Shown here: positions 15,869-27,047 of the stretch, in pieces
How positions within the stretch are numbered: position 1 is the stretch's first letter
Layout of the letters: each line of letters begins with the position of its first letter
NCBI GenBank assembly: GCA_028065725.1
Contig: JAPTVL010000047.1
Coordinates: 1 to 64,000, forward strand
Source: Betaproteobacteria bacterium
Lineage (GTDB): Bacteria; Pseudomonadota; Gammaproteobacteria; Burkholderiales; Rhodocyclaceae
Reading direction: 5' to 3'
DNA length: 64,000 nucleotides
The notes under the pieces: model-generated
The model's input: only the letters and a program-made list of their open reading frames with translations
Told to the model about the DNA's origin: nothing
The model's database searches: none
Program-made: the position numbers and the translations under genes

Positions 15869-17371
15869 ATGCGCAATCTGATCCTCGCCCTGCTGTGCTG
15901 CCTGAGCCTCGCCGCCTACGCTGCGCCGGACCCGGCTACGGTGCGCCAGCTTGCCGCCGAGGAGTCCGACGACAAGATTGCCGCGATCCGCAAGCTTGCC
16001 CTCACCGCCGAGCCGGAAGCGCTGGCGCTGCTGCAACAGCTCGCCGACGGCACTCTGAAGGACGACAAGGGCGAAGAGATCACCATCAACAACCGCGTGC
16101 GGCGCGAGCTCGAAGGCGCGCTCGCAGTACTCAAGCTGATCGACCCCGACGCGGCGGTACGCCTCAAGGCGGTCAAGGAAATCGCCAGCAACGTCGATGC
16201 CGGCATGGCGCCGATGCTGGCCAGGGCGCGCGATGGCGAAACCGATCCGGCCATCCGAGCGCTGCTGGTCGAGGCCCACGCGCTGGCCACGCTGAAGGAT
16301 GCCGATCTGCAAGTGCGCATTGCCGCGGCGAAGTTGCTGGCGACCAGCGCCGATCCCAACACCAAGGCCGTGCTCAAGGCGCAGTCCGAGCCGGCCAACG
16401 AGGCCGAAAGCGAAGTGCGCCGCGCGGCATTCCAGTCCTACCTGGCGGTCAAGGACCGCCTGACCCTGGCCGAGACCGTCGGCCGCATCTTCTCCGGCCT
16501 GAGCCTCGGCTCCATCCTGCTGCTCGCGGCCCTGGGTCTGGCCATCACCTACGGCGTGATGGGCGTGATCAACATGGCCCACGGCGAACTGCTGATGATC
16601 GGCGCCTATGCCACCTATGCCATGCAAGGCCTGTTCCGCAGCCGGTTCCCGGCGCACGAGGACTGGTATTTGCTGGCCGCCGTGCCGGTGGCCTTCTTCG
16701 CTGCCGCCGCGGTCGGCGTGCTGCTCGAACGCACGGTGATCCGCTGGCTCTACGGCCGCGCCCTGGAAACCCTGCTCGCCACCTGGGGCCTCTCCCTGAT
16801 GCTGATCCAGGCTGCGCGCGTGATCTTCGGCGCGCAGAACGTCGAGGTCGCGAATCCCTCCTGGATGTCGGGCGGCCTCGAAATCCTGCCCTCCATCGTC
16901 CTGCCGCTCAATCGCATCGTCATCGTCGGCTTCGCCCTGTTCGTGCTGATGCTGGTCTGGGTGCTGATGAACCAGACGCGGCTGGGCATGTTCGTCCGCG
17001 CCGTGACGCAGAACCGCGCCATGGCCGGTTGCGTCGGCGTGCCGACTGGGCGCATCGATACCGTGGCCTTCGCGCTGGGCGCCGGCATCGCGGGACTGGG
17101 CGGTGTGGCCCTGTCGCAGATCGCCAACGTCGGCCCCGACATGGGCCAGGGCTACATCGTTGATTCCTTCATGGTGGTGGTGCTGGGCGGCGTCGGCCAG
17201 CTCGCCGGCGCGGTGTGGGCGGCGCTGGGGCTGGGCATCGTCACCAAGTTCATCGAAAGCTGGGCTGGCGCCGTGATCGCCAAGATCGTGGTGCTGGTGT
17301 TCATCATCATGTTCATCCAGAAGCGCCCGCAGGGGCTGTTCGCCCTCAAGGGCCGGTTTGTCGAAAGCTAG
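15869..17371 (+). CDS. urtB: Urea ABC transporter permease
   Basis: The 500-residue permease has a signal peptide (MRNLILALLCCLSLAAYA), then an N-terminal periplasmic domain of about 180 residues rich in Ala and Leu helices (HEAT-like, e.g. AVRLKAVKEIASNVDAG), then the LivH-type membrane domain from about residue 200 (SLGSILLLAALGLAITYGVM, INMAHGELLMIGAYATYAM). The long N-terminal extension is usual in proteobacterial UrtB. With UrtC it forms the channel through the inner membrane. The repeat element copy 1 starts 1 bp after its stop. Confidence 0.94.
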   Translation: MRNLILALLCCLSLAAYAAPDPATVRQLAAEESDDKIAAIRKLALTAEPEALALLQQLADGTLKDDKGEEITINNRVRRELEGALAVLKLIDPDAAVRLKAVKEIASNVDAGMAPMLARARDGETDPAIRALLVEAHALATLKDADLQVRIAAAKLLATSADPNTKAVLKAQSEPANEAESEVRRAAFQSYLAVKDRLTLAETVGRIFSGLSLGSILLLAALGLAITYGVMGVINMAHGELLMIGAYATYAMQGLFRSRFPAHEDWYLLAAVPVAFFAAAAVGVLLERTVIRWLYGRALETLLATWGLSLMLIQAARVIFGAQNVEVANPSWMSGGLEILPSIVLPLNRIVIVGFALFVLMLVWVLMNQTRLGMFVRAVTQNRAMAGCVGVPTGRIDTVAFALGAGIAGLGGVALSQIANVGPDMGQGYIVDSFMVVVLGGVGQLAGAVWAALGLGIVTKFIESWAGAVIAKIVVLVFIIMFIQKRPQGLFALKGRFVES

Positions 17372-17372
17372 G

Positions 17373-17660
17373 ATGAAACCTGTCGTGGATTCGCGCTTGG
17401 TGCGGGATCGGGAGGGTGGGGCATTCCCCTCCGCTCATGTCATCCGTCGGTGCCCTGCGGGCACCTCCTCCTTCTTTACTTCGCTGCGGGGAACGCCCCA
17501 CCCTCCCGATCCGGTGACGCTGTTGCAGTGCGACGGTCGCAAAGCAATAGCCTATCTCGCCAAGGATGGCAGGTATCCGACTCCGGGAAGTAAAGGAGGA
17601 GGGCCGGTGCTTTTTCGGCCCGGGGGACATGGACGGAGTCGGATACCTGCCATCCTTGGC
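17373..17660 (+). repeat. Composite double-hairpin element, copy 1
   Basis: The gap between urtB and urtC is an element opening with ATGAAACC. Hairpin 1 has 24-base arms (17406-17429 with 17488-17511) that match at 23 of 24 positions and enclose a small GGTGCCC/GGGCACC stem. Hairpin 2 has perfect 27-base arms (17559-17585 with 17634-17660) around a nested GGGCCG/CGGCCC stem. A diverged copy lies between ureB and ureC. Open frames inside, for example starting at 17358, are by-products. The remaining 65 bp up to urtC hold nothing I recognise. Confidence 0.85.
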
Positions 17661-17725
17661 GCCCTCCGCCCCCCACCAACGAACACGGCGTTTCACCCGT
17701 TGCAGGTGGTTGGAGCACGGTTGAG

Positions 17726-18840
17726 ATGAAGCGCACTCCCTTCATCGTCCGCTTCCTCGGCGCCACCCCGAAACAGGGCTGGATCGCGATCGGCGTCGCG
17801 GCAGCGCTGACTTTGGTGCTGCTGCCGGCGCTGCACCTGCTGGTGCCGGCGGGCAGCCCCTTCCATGTCTCGGCCTATGTCATCACCCTGGTCGGCAAGA
17901 TCATGTGCTACGCCATCGTGGCAGTTGCCATGGACCTGATCTGGGGCTACACGGGCATCCTTTCGCTGGGTCATGGTCTGTTCTTCGCGCTCGGCGGCTA
18001 CGCCTTCGGCATGTATCTGATGCGCCAGATCGGCCGCGACGGTTCCTATCAGTCGGACCTGCCCGACTTCATGGTCTTCCTCGACTGGAAGGCGCTGCCC
18101 TGGTACTGGACCGGCTCGGATTCCATCCTCTGGGTGCTGTTCCTGGTGCTCACGGTGCCGGCGCTGGTGGCGCTGGTGTTCGGTTTCTTCGCCTTCCGTT
18201 CGCGGATCAAGGGCGTGTATTTCTCCATCATCACCCAGGCCATGGTCTTCGCCGCGATGCTGTTCTTCTTCCGCAACGAAACCGGCTTTGGCGGCAACAA
18301 CGGCTTCACCGATTTCAAGCGCATCCTAGGCTACAGCATCACCGCGCCGGAAACCCGCGTCGCCCTGTTCGCGCTGACCGCGGCGATGTTGCTGGCGACC
18401 CTGGTGCTCGGCCGCTACCTTGTGACCTCCAAGCTCGGCCGGGTGCTGGCGGCGATCCGCGACGCCGAATCGCGCGTCATGTTCATCGGCTACAACCCGC
18501 TCTACTACAAACTCTTCATCTGGACCCTGTCGGCGCTCTTGTGCGGCATCGCCGGCGCGCTCTACGTGCCGCAGGTCGGCATCATCAATCCCGGCGAAAT
18601 GTCGCCGGCCAATTCGATCGAAATCGCGATCTGGGTCGCGGTCGGCGGCCGCGCCACGCTGATCGGCCCGGTGCTCGGCGCCTTCATCGTGAACCTGGCG
18701 AAGAGCTTTTTCACCGTGGCCTTCCCCGAATACTGGCTGTTCTTCCTCGGCGCCCTGTTCGTCGGCGTCACGCTGTGGTTGCCGGACGGGGTGGTCGGGC
18801 TGTGGCGCAAGCTGCGCGAGAAGCGCGCGGGAGCGATGTC

Positions 18841-18844
<4 letters not shown>
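17726..18844 (+). CDS. urtC: Urea ABC transporter permease
   Basis: A 372-residue LivM-type permease with about ten membrane segments. Characteristic stretches include MDLIWGYTGILSLGHGLFFA and FFRNETGFGGNNGFTDFK, followed by AAIRDAESRVMFIGYNP, the cytoplasmic loop that docks to the ATPases. It pairs with UrtB. The stop overlaps the GTG of urtD by 4 bp. Transcripts from the sigma-54 promoter must cross the 290-bp hairpin element to reach this gene. Confidence 0.94.
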
Positions 18845-19584
<740 letters not shown>

Positions 19585-19586
19585 TC

Positions 19587-20279
19587 ATGCTGAAAGTGGA
19601 GAACCTCAACCAGTACTACAGCGGCAGCCACATCCTGCGCGATGTGAGTTTCGAGGCGCCGATCGGCAAGGTGACCACCGTGCTTGGCCGCAACGGCGTC
19701 GGCAAGACCACGTTGCTTAAATGCCTGATGGGGCTGGTGCCTTCGCGCAGCGGCAGCATCAGCTTCGACGGCAAGGACCTCACGCGCGCGCCCTCGCACG
19801 AACGCGTCAAGGCCGGCATCGGCTACGTGCCGCAGGGCCGCGAAATCTTCCCGCGCCTGACGGTGCTGGAGAACCTGCAGATGGGACTCGCGACGCGACC
19901 CGGCGGCACGCCGATTCCCGAACGCATTTTCGAGATGTTCCCGGTGCTCAAGCAGATGCTCAAGCGTCGCGGCGGTGACCTGTCCGGCGGCCAGCAGCAG
20001 CAACTGGCGATCGGCCGCGCGCTGGCCTTCGGCCCGCGCCTGCTGATCCTCGACGAGCCGACCGAAGGCATCCAGCCCTCGATCATCAAGGACATCGAGC
20101 GCGCCATCCGCACCTTGGCCGCCGAAGGCAACATGGCCATTCTGCTGGTCGAGCAGTATTACGATTTTGCCGAAAGCCTCGCCGATCAGTACCTGGTCGT
20201 GGAGCGCGGCGAGATCATCAAGCGCGGGCTTGGCCGCGACATGGCCGCCGACGGAGTGCGGGAACTGCTCGCGGTGTAA
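19587..20279 (+). CDS. urtE: Urea ABC transporter ATP-binding protein
   Basis: The 230-residue LivF-like ATPase has Walker A GRNGVGKTT, signature LSGGQQQQLAIGRAL, Walker B LLILDEPTEGIQPS and switch His region LVEQYYDFAESLAD. The start follows urtD by 2 bp and its TAA overlaps the possible ureD ATG, so uptake and urease genes form one run. Confidence 0.95.
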   Translation: MLKVENLNQYYSGSHILRDVSFEAPIGKVTTVLGRNGVGKTTLLKCLMGLVPSRSGSISFDGKDLTRAPSHERVKAGIGYVPQGREIFPRLTVLENLQMGLATRPGGTPIPERIFEMFPVLKQMLKRRGGDLSGGQQQQLAIGRALAFGPRLLILDEPTEGIQPSIIKDIERAIRTLAAEGNMAILLVEQYYDFAESLADQYLVVERGEIIKRGLGRDMAADGVRELLAV

Positions 20280-21145
20280 TGCGGCGCTATGATTCGCCGA
20301 TGCACCCCACCGACCCGATCACTCCCTGCTGGCAGGCCACGCTCGATCTCGGCTTCGAGCGGCGCGGCGAACCCACGCGGCTGGTGCGCTGCGAGCATCG
20401 CGGCCCGCTGCGCGTACAGAAAGCGCTGTATCCCGAGGGAGCGGAGCTCTGCCATGCCATCGTGCTGCACCCGCCGGCCGGCATTGCCGGCGGCGATCGA
20501 CTGCAGATCGGCATCGAGCTCGGCGCCAACGCGCAGGCCCTGCTCACCACGCCCGGCGCCGGCAAGTGGTATCGCTCGGCCGGTCCCATTTCGGAGCAGA
20601 TCGTGAGCCTGAAAGTCGGCGCTGGCGCCACGGCGGAATGGCTGCCGCAGGAGAGCATCGTCTTTTCCGGCGCCGAAGCGCGTATGCGCACCGTCGTCGA
20701 ATTGGCCGCCGGCGCGCGTTTCGTTGGCCTGGAGACGCTGTGCTTTGGCCGCCGCGCCAGCGGCGAGAGTTTCGAGCGCGGCAGCCTGCACCTGGGCACC
20801 GACATTCGCCTGGACGGCAAGCTGCTGTGGCGCGAGCGCGGCGTGATCGAGGGCGGTTCGCCCCTGCTGCATTCGCCGATCGGTCTCACCGGCTTCAGCG
20901 TTTGCAGCACGGTGCTGGTCGCCGGCAGCGAGATCGACACCGAAACTCTGCGCGCCTGCCGTGCCGTCGCGGCGACGGAACCCGGCGCCCGCTGCGGCGT
21001 CAGCGCCATGCCGCAACTATTCGTCGGCCGCTACCTCGGCCATTCGGCGCAGGCGGCGCGTGCATGGTTCGTCACGCTCTGGCAACACTTGCGGCCGATC
21101 ATGATCGGCCACGAAGTTACCGTGCCACGCATCTGGAATACCTAG
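20279..21145 (+). CDS. ureD: Urease accessory protein UreD
   Basis: UreD is the scaffold that joins apo-urease with UreF and UreG during nickel insertion. The protein shows FERRGEPTRLVRCEHRGPLR, ALYPEGAELCHAIVLHPPAG and GGDRLQIGIELGANAQALLT, all typical. I used ATG 20279, which gives a TAATG coupling to urtE and 288 residues. ATG 20300 (MHPTDPITPCW) gives 281 residues and also fits homologues. Neither has a clear ribosome binding site. Confidence 0.93.
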   Translation: MRRYDSPMHPTDPITPCWQATLDLGFERRGEPTRLVRCEHRGPLRVQKALYPEGAELCHAIVLHPPAGIAGGDRLQIGIELGANAQALLTTPGAGKWYRSAGPISEQIVSLKVGAGATAEWLPQESIVFSGAEARMRTVVELAAGARFVGLETLCFGRRASGESFERGSLHLGTDIRLDGKLLWRERGVIEGGSPLLHSPIGLTGFSVCSTVLVAGSEIDTETLRACRAVAATEPGARCGVSAMPQLFVGRYLGHSAQAARAWFVTLWQHLRPIMIGHEVTVPRIWNT

Positions 21146-21157
21146 GAAGGAGAACGC

Positions 21158-21460
21158 ATGGAACTCACGCCACGCGAAAAGGACAAGCTGCTGATCTTCA
21201 CCGCCGCCCTGCTGGCCGAGCGGCGCAAGGACCGCGGCCTCAAGCTCAACTACCCGGAAGCGGTGGCCTTCATCACCGCCGGCATCCTCGAAGGCGCGCG
21301 CGACGGTCGCAGCGTGGCTGAACTCATGAGCTACGGCACGACGCTGCTCAAGCGCGACGAAGTCATGGAGGGCGTGCCCGAGATGATTTCCGACATACAG
21401 GTGGAAGCCACTTTTCCCGACGGCACGAAACTGGTGACCGTGCACCACCCCATCGTCTGA
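21158..21460 (+). CDS. ureA: Urease gamma subunit
   Basis: The 100-residue protein starts [20 protein letters not shown] and carries [20 protein letters not shown] and [20 protein letters not shown], the family's conserved regions. It has the normal full length. AGGAAGGAGA gives a strong ribosome binding site before ATG 21158. It assembles with UreB and UreC in the trimer of trimers. Confidence 0.97.
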   Translation: MELTPREKDKLLIFTAALLAERRKDRGLKLNYPEAVAFITAGILEGARDGRSVAELMSYGTTLLKRDEVMEGVPEMISDIQVEATFPDGTKLVTVHHPIV

Positions 21461-21480
21461 GAGCGTCGCGCCCAGCCGCC

Positions 21481-22443
21481 ATGGCAATCACCGCCAACAG
21501 CTTCCTCAGCCTGGGTCCCGAGGGTTTCCATCGCATCGCCTACGGTGCCTGGGGCGATGCCGAAAATCGCCACGCCGTGCTCTGCGTGCATGGCCTGTCG
21601 CGCAACAGCCGCGATTTCGATCGGCTCGCCGCGGCGCTGGAAGCCGATTGCCGGGTCATCTGCATGGATGTCGTTGGCCGCGGCGACAGCGAATGGCTGG
21701 CTGACACATCGGGCTATTGCTTCCCCACCTACCTCGGCGATGCGGCGGCCTTGATCGCGCGTGTGACGACTCCGCCACGCGCGGGCTTTTTCGGCCAGTT
21801 GCAGGCACGCCTGCTGGGGCCGCCGCCAACGACTGAAGTGGATTGGGTCGGCACCTCGATGGGCGGCCTGATCGGCATGCTGCTGGCCGCCAAGCGCGGC
21901 TCGCCGATCCGCCGCCTGGTGCTGAACGACGTCGGCCCCTTCGTGCCCTGGAACTCGCTGATCCGGCTCAAGGGCCATGTCGGCACGCAGACGCGCTTCG
22001 ACTCGGCGGCCGAGGTCGAGGCCTGGGTGTGCCGGGCCTGCGCACCCTTCGGTCAGCTCGACGAGGACTGGTGGCAGCACCTGGCGCGCCATGCCGCCGA
22101 GCCAGACGGCGATGGCGGCCTGCGCCTACGCTATGACCCAAGCATCGTTCACGGCATGCCCGTGCATCGCGATCCCGAATTGCCGATCGGCCCGGAGTTC
22201 CTGCGCGGCATCGATCTCTGGAGCATCTGGGAACAGGTGCGCTGCCCGGTGCTGGTGCTGCGCGGCGCCGACTCCGACGTGCTGCCGCCGGAAGTCGTCG
22301 AGGAAATGCGCCGGCGCAAGCCCGGGCTTTGCGTGGCCGAGTTTCCCGGTGTCGGTCATGCACCTTCGCTGGCGGCCGAAGACCAGATCCGCGTCGTGCG
22401 CGACTTCCTGCTCGCGCCCGAGGCGCAAACCACTCAGCAATGA
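21481..22443 (+). CDS. Alpha/beta hydrolase inside the urease operon
   Basis: A 320-residue alpha/beta hydrolase sits between ureA and ureB, 20 bp after ureA and 11 bp before ureB. The nucleophile elbow is [11 protein letters not shown], the acid is in [13 protein letters not shown] and the catalytic His is in [23 protein letters not shown] forms the oxyanion region. The family includes esterases, haloperoxidases and C-C hydrolases. It is not a known urease subunit or accessory protein, and the base composition matches its neighbours. It may process an ester- or amide-linked precursor that yields urea, but that is speculation. Confidence 0.82.
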   Translation: MAITANSFLSLGPEGFHRIAYGAWGDAENRHAVLCVHGLSRNSRDFDRLAAALEADCRVICMDVVGRGDSEWLADTSGYCFPTYLGDAAALIARVTTPPRAGFFGQLQARLLGPPPTTEVDWVGTSMGGLIGMLLAAKRGSPIRRLVLNDVGPFVPWNSLIRLKGHVGTQTRFDSAAEVEAWVCRACAPFGQLDEDWWQHLARHAAEPDGDGGLRLRYDPSIVHGMPVHRDPELPIGPEFLRGIDLWSIWEQVRCPVLVLRGADSDVLPPEVVEEMRRRKPGLCVAEFPGVGHAPSLAAEDQIRVVRDFLLAPEAQTTQQ

Positions 22444-22454
22444 AAGGACGCGGC

Positions 22455-22763
22455 ATGATTCCAGGCGAAATGAACATTGAAGCCGGCGAGATCGAACTCA
22501 ACGCCGGCCGCCGCACACTGACCGTCGAGGTCGCCAACACCGGCGACCGGCCGATCCAGGTCGGCTCGCACTATCACTTCTTCGAGACCAACGAGGCCCT
22601 GGCCTTCGATCGCGCCGCCGCGCGCGGCATGCGGCTCAACATCGCGGCGGGCACGGCGGTGCGTTTCGAGCCGGGGCAGACGCGCACCGTGGAGCTGGTT
22701 GACTATGCGGGGGAGCGGAAGGTTTATGGGTTTCAGGGCAAGGTGCAGGGGGCACTGAAATGA
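22455..22763 (+). CDS. ureB: Urease beta subunit
   Basis: The 102-residue protein starts [19 protein letters not shown] and contains [18 protein letters not shown] and [18 protein letters not shown], which define UreB. AAAGGA precedes ATG 22455. Its stop codon lies within the ATGAAACC that opens repeat element copy 2, so the element abuts the gene exactly. Confidence 0.97.
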   Translation: MIPGEMNIEAGEIELNAGRRTLTVEVANTGDRPIQVGSHYHFFETNEALAFDRAAARGMRLNIAAGTAVRFEPGQTRTVELVDYAGERKVYGFQGKVQGALK

Positions 22764-23120
22764 AACCGCTTGCTGTGTCTGGTCAGGTGCGTGATCCGAA
22801 GGCTGGGGCATTCTGCGCTGCTCATGTCACCCGTCGTCGCCCTTCGGGCGCCTCGCCCCACGGCTTGCCCTGCATGGCAAGCCGGCTGCGGCAGCGCGGA
22901 GCAGTGCTCCGCGAAACCCTGCCTACGCCCTTCTTTACTTCGCTGCGCAGAACGCCCCACCCTCCCGATCAGGTGATGCCGTTGCGGTGCGATGGTTGCA
23001 AAGCAGAAGCGTATCCCGCCGGGGGAGGTAGGGGACCGGCGCAGCGAGGTAAAGGGGGAGAGCCGGGCGGAGCCCGGCTCGGAGGACACGAGCAGCGACG
23101 GTTCCCTACCTCCCTTGGCG
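22760..23120 (+). repeat. Composite double-hairpin element, copy 2
   Basis: The gap between ureB and ureC repeats the plan of 17373-17660. Hairpin 1 has 25-base arms (22793-22817 with 22946-22970, four mismatches). Hairpin 2 has 22-base arms (23017-23038 with 23099-23120, three mismatches). Shared blocks include GAACGCCCCACCCTCCCGAT, TTCTTTACTTCGCTGCG and GTAAAGG. Where the inner ends of hairpin 1 differ from copy 1, both arms changed together (TTCCCC/GGGGAA against TTCTGCG/CGCAGAA). Its loop carries extra stems at 22861-22884 and 22896-22912 that copy 1 lacks. AAAGGAG near 23131 is the ureC ribosome binding site. Confidence 0.85.
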
Positions 23121-23145
23121 CGCACAGCCCAAAGGAGTCACCAAG

Positions 23146-24846
23146 ATGAAAATCACCAAACAAGCCTACGCCGAGATGTTCGGCCCGACAGTGGGCGATA
23201 GAGTCAGACTCGCCGACACCGAACTCTGGATCGAGGTCGAGAAGGACTACACCATCCACGGCGAGGAAGTGAAGTTCGGCGGCGGCAAGGTGATTCGCGA
23301 CGGCATGGGCCAGGGCCAGAGGCTCTCCAAAGATGTTGCCGACACCGTGATCACCAACGCGCTGATCGTCGATGCGGTGCAGGGCATCGTCAAGGCCGAC
23401 GTCGGCTTGAAGGGCGGCATGATCGCGGCGATCGGCAAGGCCGGCAATCCGGACGTGCAACCGGGAGTCACGATTGCCATCGGCGCCGGCACCGAGATCA
23501 TCGCCGGCGAGGGCATGATCCTCACCGCCGGCGGCATCGACTCGCACATCCATTTCATCTGCCCGCAGCAGATCGAGGAAGCGCTGATGTCGGGCGTCAC
23601 GACGATGCTCGGCGGCGGCACCGGGCCGGCCACGGGAACCTTCGCCACCACCTGCACGCCGGGGCCCTGGCACATCCATGCCATGCTCGCTGCGGCCGAG
23701 GCCTTCCCGATGAACCTCGGCTTTCTCGGCAAGGGCAATGCCTCGCTGCCGGGGCCGCTGGCCGAGCAGGTCGCCGCCGGCGCCATGGGCTTGAAGCTGC
23801 ACGAGGACTGGGGCACCACGCCGGCCGCGATCGACAACTGCCTCTCGGTGGCTGACGCGATGGACGTGCAGGTGGCGATCCACACCGACACGCTAAACGA
23901 ATCCGGCTTCGTCGAGACCACGCTGGCGGCCTTCAAGGGCCGCACGATTCACACCTTCCACACCGAAGGCGCCGGCGGCGGCCATGCGCCTGACATCATC
24001 AAGGCGGCCGGCCTGCCCAACGTGCTGCCCTCGTCGACCAACCCGACCATGCCGTACACGGTGAATACCATCGACGAGCATCTCGACATGCTGATGGTCT
24101 GCCACCACCTCGACCCGAGCATCGCCGAGGACGTGGCCTTCGCCGAGTCGCGCATCCGGCGCGAGACCATCGCCGCCGAGGACATCCTGCACGACCTCGG
24201 CGCCTTCTCCATGATGTCGTCGGACTCGCAGGCCATGGGCCGCGTCGGCGAGGTGATCATCCGCACTTGGCAGACGGCGCACAAGATGAAGCTGCAGCGC
24301 GGCGCGCTGAAGGAGGACACGGCGAGGAACGACAACTTCCGCGTCAAGCGCTACATCGCCAAATACACCATCAACCCGGCCATCACCCACGGCATCGGCC
24401 ACGTCGTCGGCTCGATCGAGCCGGGCAAGCTGGCCGACCTGGTGTTGTGGAAGCCGGCCTTCTTCGGCGTCAAGCCGAGCCTGATCCTCAAGGGCGGCAT
24501 GATCGCGGCGGCGGCGATGGGCGATCCGAATGCCTCGATCCCGACGCCGCAGCCGGTGCATTACCGACCGATGTTTGGCGCGTACGGCAGCGCGCTGAAA
24601 ACCTCGATCACCTTCGTCGCGCAGGCCGCGCTGAGCAATCCGGCAGTGCACGCGCTGGGGCTCGCCAAGCGCCTGGAGCCGGTGAGGAACTGCCGCCGTG
24701 TCACCAAGGCCGACATGTTGCACAACAGCGCCACGCCGCTGATCGAGGTAGACGCCGAAACCTACGCCGTGCGCGCCGACGGCGAGCTGCTGGTCTGTGA
24801 ACCGGCCAGGACATTGCCGATGACACAACGCTATTTCCTGTTTTGA
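23146..24846 (+). CDS. ureC: Urease alpha (catalytic) subunit
   Basis: UreC holds the two-nickel site that hydrolyses urea to ammonia and carbamate. The 566-residue length is normal. Visible active-site residues are the His pair in [13 protein letters not shown], the carbamylated Lys in [10 protein letters not shown], His in [10 protein letters not shown] and [13 protein letters not shown], the mobile flap with [12 protein letters not shown], and the Asp in [13 protein letters not shown]. All metal ligands are present, so the enzyme should be active. It is preceded by repeat element copy 2. Confidence 0.98.
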   Translation: MKITKQAYAEMFGPTVGDRVRLADTELWIEVEKDYTIHGEEVKFGGGKVIRDGMGQGQRLSKDVADTVITNALIVDAVQGIVKADVGLKGGMIAAIGKAGNPDVQPGVTIAIGAGTEIIAGEGMILTAGGIDSHIHFICPQQIEEALMSGVTTMLGGGTGPATGTFATTCTPGPWHIHAMLAAAEAFPMNLGFLGKGNASLPGPLAEQVAAGAMGLKLHEDWGTTPAAIDNCLSVADAMDVQVAIHTDTLNESGFVETTLAAFKGRTIHTFHTEGAGGGHAPDIIKAAGLPNVLPSSTNPTMPYTVNTIDEHLDMLMVCHHLDPSIAEDVAFAESRIRRETIAAEDILHDLGAFSMMSSDSQAMGRVGEVIIRTWQTAHKMKLQRGALKEDTARNDNFRVKRYIAKYTINPAITHGIGHVVGSIEPGKLADLVLWKPAFFGVKPSLILKGGMIAAAAMGDPNASIPTPQPVHYRPMFGAYGSALKTSITFVAQAALSNPAVHALGLAKRLEPVRNCRRVTKADMLHNSATPLIEVDAETYAVRADGELLVCEPARTLPMTQRYFLF

Positions 24847-24873
24847 TTTCACCCTCACCACAAGGAGAACATC

Positions 24874-25111
24874 ATGCCCAACAGACCCATACGCCGGATC
24901 GTAAAAAATCAGCGCATCCTCACCGCGACCGCGACCCTCTCGGTGACCGAAGCCGCCGCCATGCGCGAGGCGAAGGTCGGCCGCCATCATGGTCCTCGGC
25001 GGACCGAAGCTGGCCGGCATCTTCACCGAGCGCGACGCGCTGGGGCCGGAGATGGAGCAGTTCCAGGCCGAGTTGCACGAACGCGAGCATCTCGAAGAAA
25101 TCATGGGCTGA
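24874..25111 (+). pseudogene. Broken CBS-domain gene between ureC and ureE
   Basis: The start MPNRPIRRIVKNQRILTATA with SVTEAAAMREAKVG is the N-terminus of a single-protein CBS pair. One extra base near 24981 (in GGCCGCC) shifts the frame; the correct continuation, KLAGIFTERDALGPEMEQF and so on to IMG, is read in the next frame and ends at TGA 25109-25111. The middle of the protein is also missing: the ERDAL of the first CBS unit runs straight into a C-terminal tail expected after the second. This suggests an internal deletion between two similar RDAL sites plus a frameshift. Confidence 0.65.
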
Positions 25112-25138
25112 CTCCGATGACGCAAGACAGGAGGGCGC

Positions 25139-25633
25139 GTGCTGCTGTTTGAATCCTTCGCCCCGGTGGACAGCGTCGCCGGCGACCGCCTGGTGCTGGC
25201 CTTCGAGACGCGCAGCAAGAGCCGCCTGCGTGCGCGCCTGGCCTCGGGCGAGGAATGCGGCCTGTTCCTGCCGCGCGGCACGGTGATGCGCGGCGGCGAC
25301 AAGCTGCTGGCCGGCGACGGCCGCATCGCCGAGGTGGTGGCCGCCGTCGAGTCGCTGATGGAAGCGGCGAGCGCGGATCCGCTGCAGCTGGCGCGCGCCG
25401 CCTATCACCTGGGCAACCGTCACGTCGCGGTGCAGATCCTGCCCGGCCGGCTGCGCTTCGCCCGCGACCATGTGCTGGGCGAGATGCTGCGCGGGCTCGG
25501 CCTGCCGGTGGTGGAGGTCGACGCGGCTTTCGAGCCCGAATCCGGTGCCTACGGCGCGCACGCCGGTCATGGCCACAGCGCCGACGGCGAGGGCCGGGGA
25601 CCGCGCATCCACGATCACTTCGCCGGCAGATGA
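25139..25633 (+). CDS. ureE: Urease accessory nickel chaperone UreE
   Basis: UreE delivers nickel to the UreDFG complex. The 164-residue protein starts at GTG 25139 after AGGAGG. It has the peptide-binding N-terminal domain ([20 protein letters not shown]), the metal-binding core ([28 protein letters not shown]) and a modest His-rich tail ([12 protein letters not shown], then HDHF). The stop overlaps ureF by 4 bp. Confidence 0.94.
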   Translation: MLLFESFAPVDSVAGDRLVLAFETRSKSRLRARLASGEECGLFLPRGTVMRGGDKLLAGDGRIAEVVAAVESLMEAASADPLQLARAAYHLGNRHVAVQILPGRLRFARDHVLGEMLRGLGLPVVEVDAAFEPESGAYGAHAGHGHSADGEGRGPRIHDHFAGR

Positions 25634-26307
25634 GCTACTCGCTCACACGCTTGCTGCAGCTCACCAGTCCGGCCCTGCCGGTCGGCGCCTACACCTATTC
25701 GCAAGGTCTCGAATGGGCGGTCGAGGCCGGCACGGTGAAGGGTGAGGCAAGCGCGCTGGCCTGGATCGGCGACCAGCTCGAATGGAACCTCGGCCGCTAC
25801 GAGGCGCCGCTGTTGTTGCGCCTGCTGGAGGCGTGGAGAGTCGGCGCTCACGACACGGCGATTGAACTGGACGCGGAGTACCTCGCCACGCGCGAAACGG
25901 CGGAACTGCGCGCCGAGACCCTGCAGATGGGCTATTCGATGCAGCGCCTGCTGCACGAGTTGGGCGATTTTCCGCCGCTGCTGCTGGCTGCGGTCGCCGT
26001 CGCGCCGGCGCCGACTCTTATGCTCGGCTGGACTTGCGCCGCGACCACCTGGCAGATCCAGCCGCAGGATGCGCTCACCGCCTGGCTCTGGAGCTGGGCC
26101 GAAAACCAGACCATGGCCGCGCTGAAGGCCGTGCCCCTGGGCCAGGCCGCCGGCCAGCGCCTGCTGCAGGAAATCGGCCGCCGCCTGCCGGACGTGGTCG
26201 AGCGCGCGCCGGGACTTGCGGAAGATGGCTATTCGAATTTCGCGCCGGGCTTCGCCATTGCCTGCTGCCAGCACGAAACCCAATACACGAGACTTTTCAG
26301 ATCATGA
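25630..26307 (+). CDS. ureF: Urease accessory protein UreF
   Basis: The 225-residue protein has the typical start [20 protein letters not shown] followed by [11 protein letters not shown], and the C-terminal [14 protein letters not shown]. UreF gates UreG GTPase activity in the nickel-insertion complex. ATGA overlaps link it to ureE upstream and ureG downstream. Confidence 0.95.
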   Translation: MSYSLTRLLQLTSPALPVGAYTYSQGLEWAVEAGTVKGEASALAWIGDQLEWNLGRYEAPLLLRLLEAWRVGAHDTAIELDAEYLATRETAELRAETLQMGYSMQRLLHELGDFPPLLLAAVAVAPAPTLMLGWTCAATTWQIQPQDALTAWLWSWAENQTMAALKAVPLGQAAGQRLLQEIGRRLPDVVERAPGLAEDGYSNFAPGFAIACCQHETQYTRLFRS

Positions 26308-26948
26308 GCAAATCCGCATTGAGAATCGAAGCTTCACGCCCCGCCCCGGCTTTGCGGGTCGGAATAGGCGGCCCTGTCGGGTCCGGCAAGACCGCGTTGA
26401 CCCTGGCCCTGTGCCAGGCGCTGCGCGAGCACTACAACATCGCGGTGGTGACCAACGACATCTACACCGAGGAGGATGCCGCTTTCCTGGTCCGCAACGA
26501 AGCCCTGGCACCGGAGCGCATCATCGGCGTCGAGACCGGCGGCTGTCCGCACACGGCGATCCGCGAGGACGCCTCGATCAACCTCGAAGCCGTCGATCGG
26601 CTCAACCGGCGCTTCGCCGGGCTGGACATGATTTTCATCGAGAGCGGCGGCGACAACCTGGCCGCCACCTTCAGTCCCGAGCTGTCCGACCTGACGCTCT
26701 ACGTGATCGACGTCGCCGCGGGCGAGAAGATCCCGCGCAAGGGCGGCCCCGGCATCACCCGCTCCGATCTGCTGGTGATCAACAAGATCGACCTGGCGCC
26801 GCTGGTCGGCGCTTCGCTGGAAGTCATGGCCGCCGATGCCAAGCGCATGCGCGGCGAGCGGCCCTTCATTTTCAGCAACCTCAAGACCGGCCAGGGACTG
26901 GCGGAGGTCATTGCCTTCATCGAAAAGCAGGGTTTGCTGCGGCCCTGA
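26304..26948 (+). CDS. ureG: Urease accessory GTPase UreG
   Basis: The 214-residue SIMIBI GTPase has the P-loop [11 protein letters not shown], the conserved [15 protein letters not shown] with the nickel-binding [20 protein letters not shown], and [11 protein letters not shown] for guanine recognition. It supplies the energy and metal for urease maturation. It is the last gene of the urt-ure run. Confidence 0.97.
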   Translation: MSKSALRIEASRPAPALRVGIGGPVGSGKTALTLALCQALREHYNIAVVTNDIYTEEDAAFLVRNEALAPERIIGVETGGCPHTAIREDASINLEAVDRLNRRFAGLDMIFIESGGDNLAATFSPELSDLTLYVIDVAAGEKIPRKGGPGITRSDLLVINKIDLAPLVGASLEVMAADAKRMRGERPFIFSNLKTGQGLAEVIAFIEKQGLLRP

Positions 26949-27047
26949 GTTGGCGGAGGATGTCCGTGAAAACGCGGCGCGACTCCAGGACCAAGGTGAG
27001 ATAATGTTCCGCTGATACCAGCCCCGCGATCTGTGAAGGAGTGGTTG

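Noticed and set aside
17358..17729. Hypothetical proteins in the two double-hairpin elements
   Set aside because: Frames in both strands result from paired GC-rich arms. Frames partly resemble each other between copies because the DNA is repeated, but conservation follows pairing and not codon positions, and they overlap the flanking genes.
20618..20650. Further copies of the short interspersed motif inside genes (ureD, ureF, glyQ, lnt)
   Set aside because: GTCGGCGCTGGCGCC-like stretches there encode conserved Val-Gly-Ala-Gly or Ala-Pro-Thr residues, so coding explains them.
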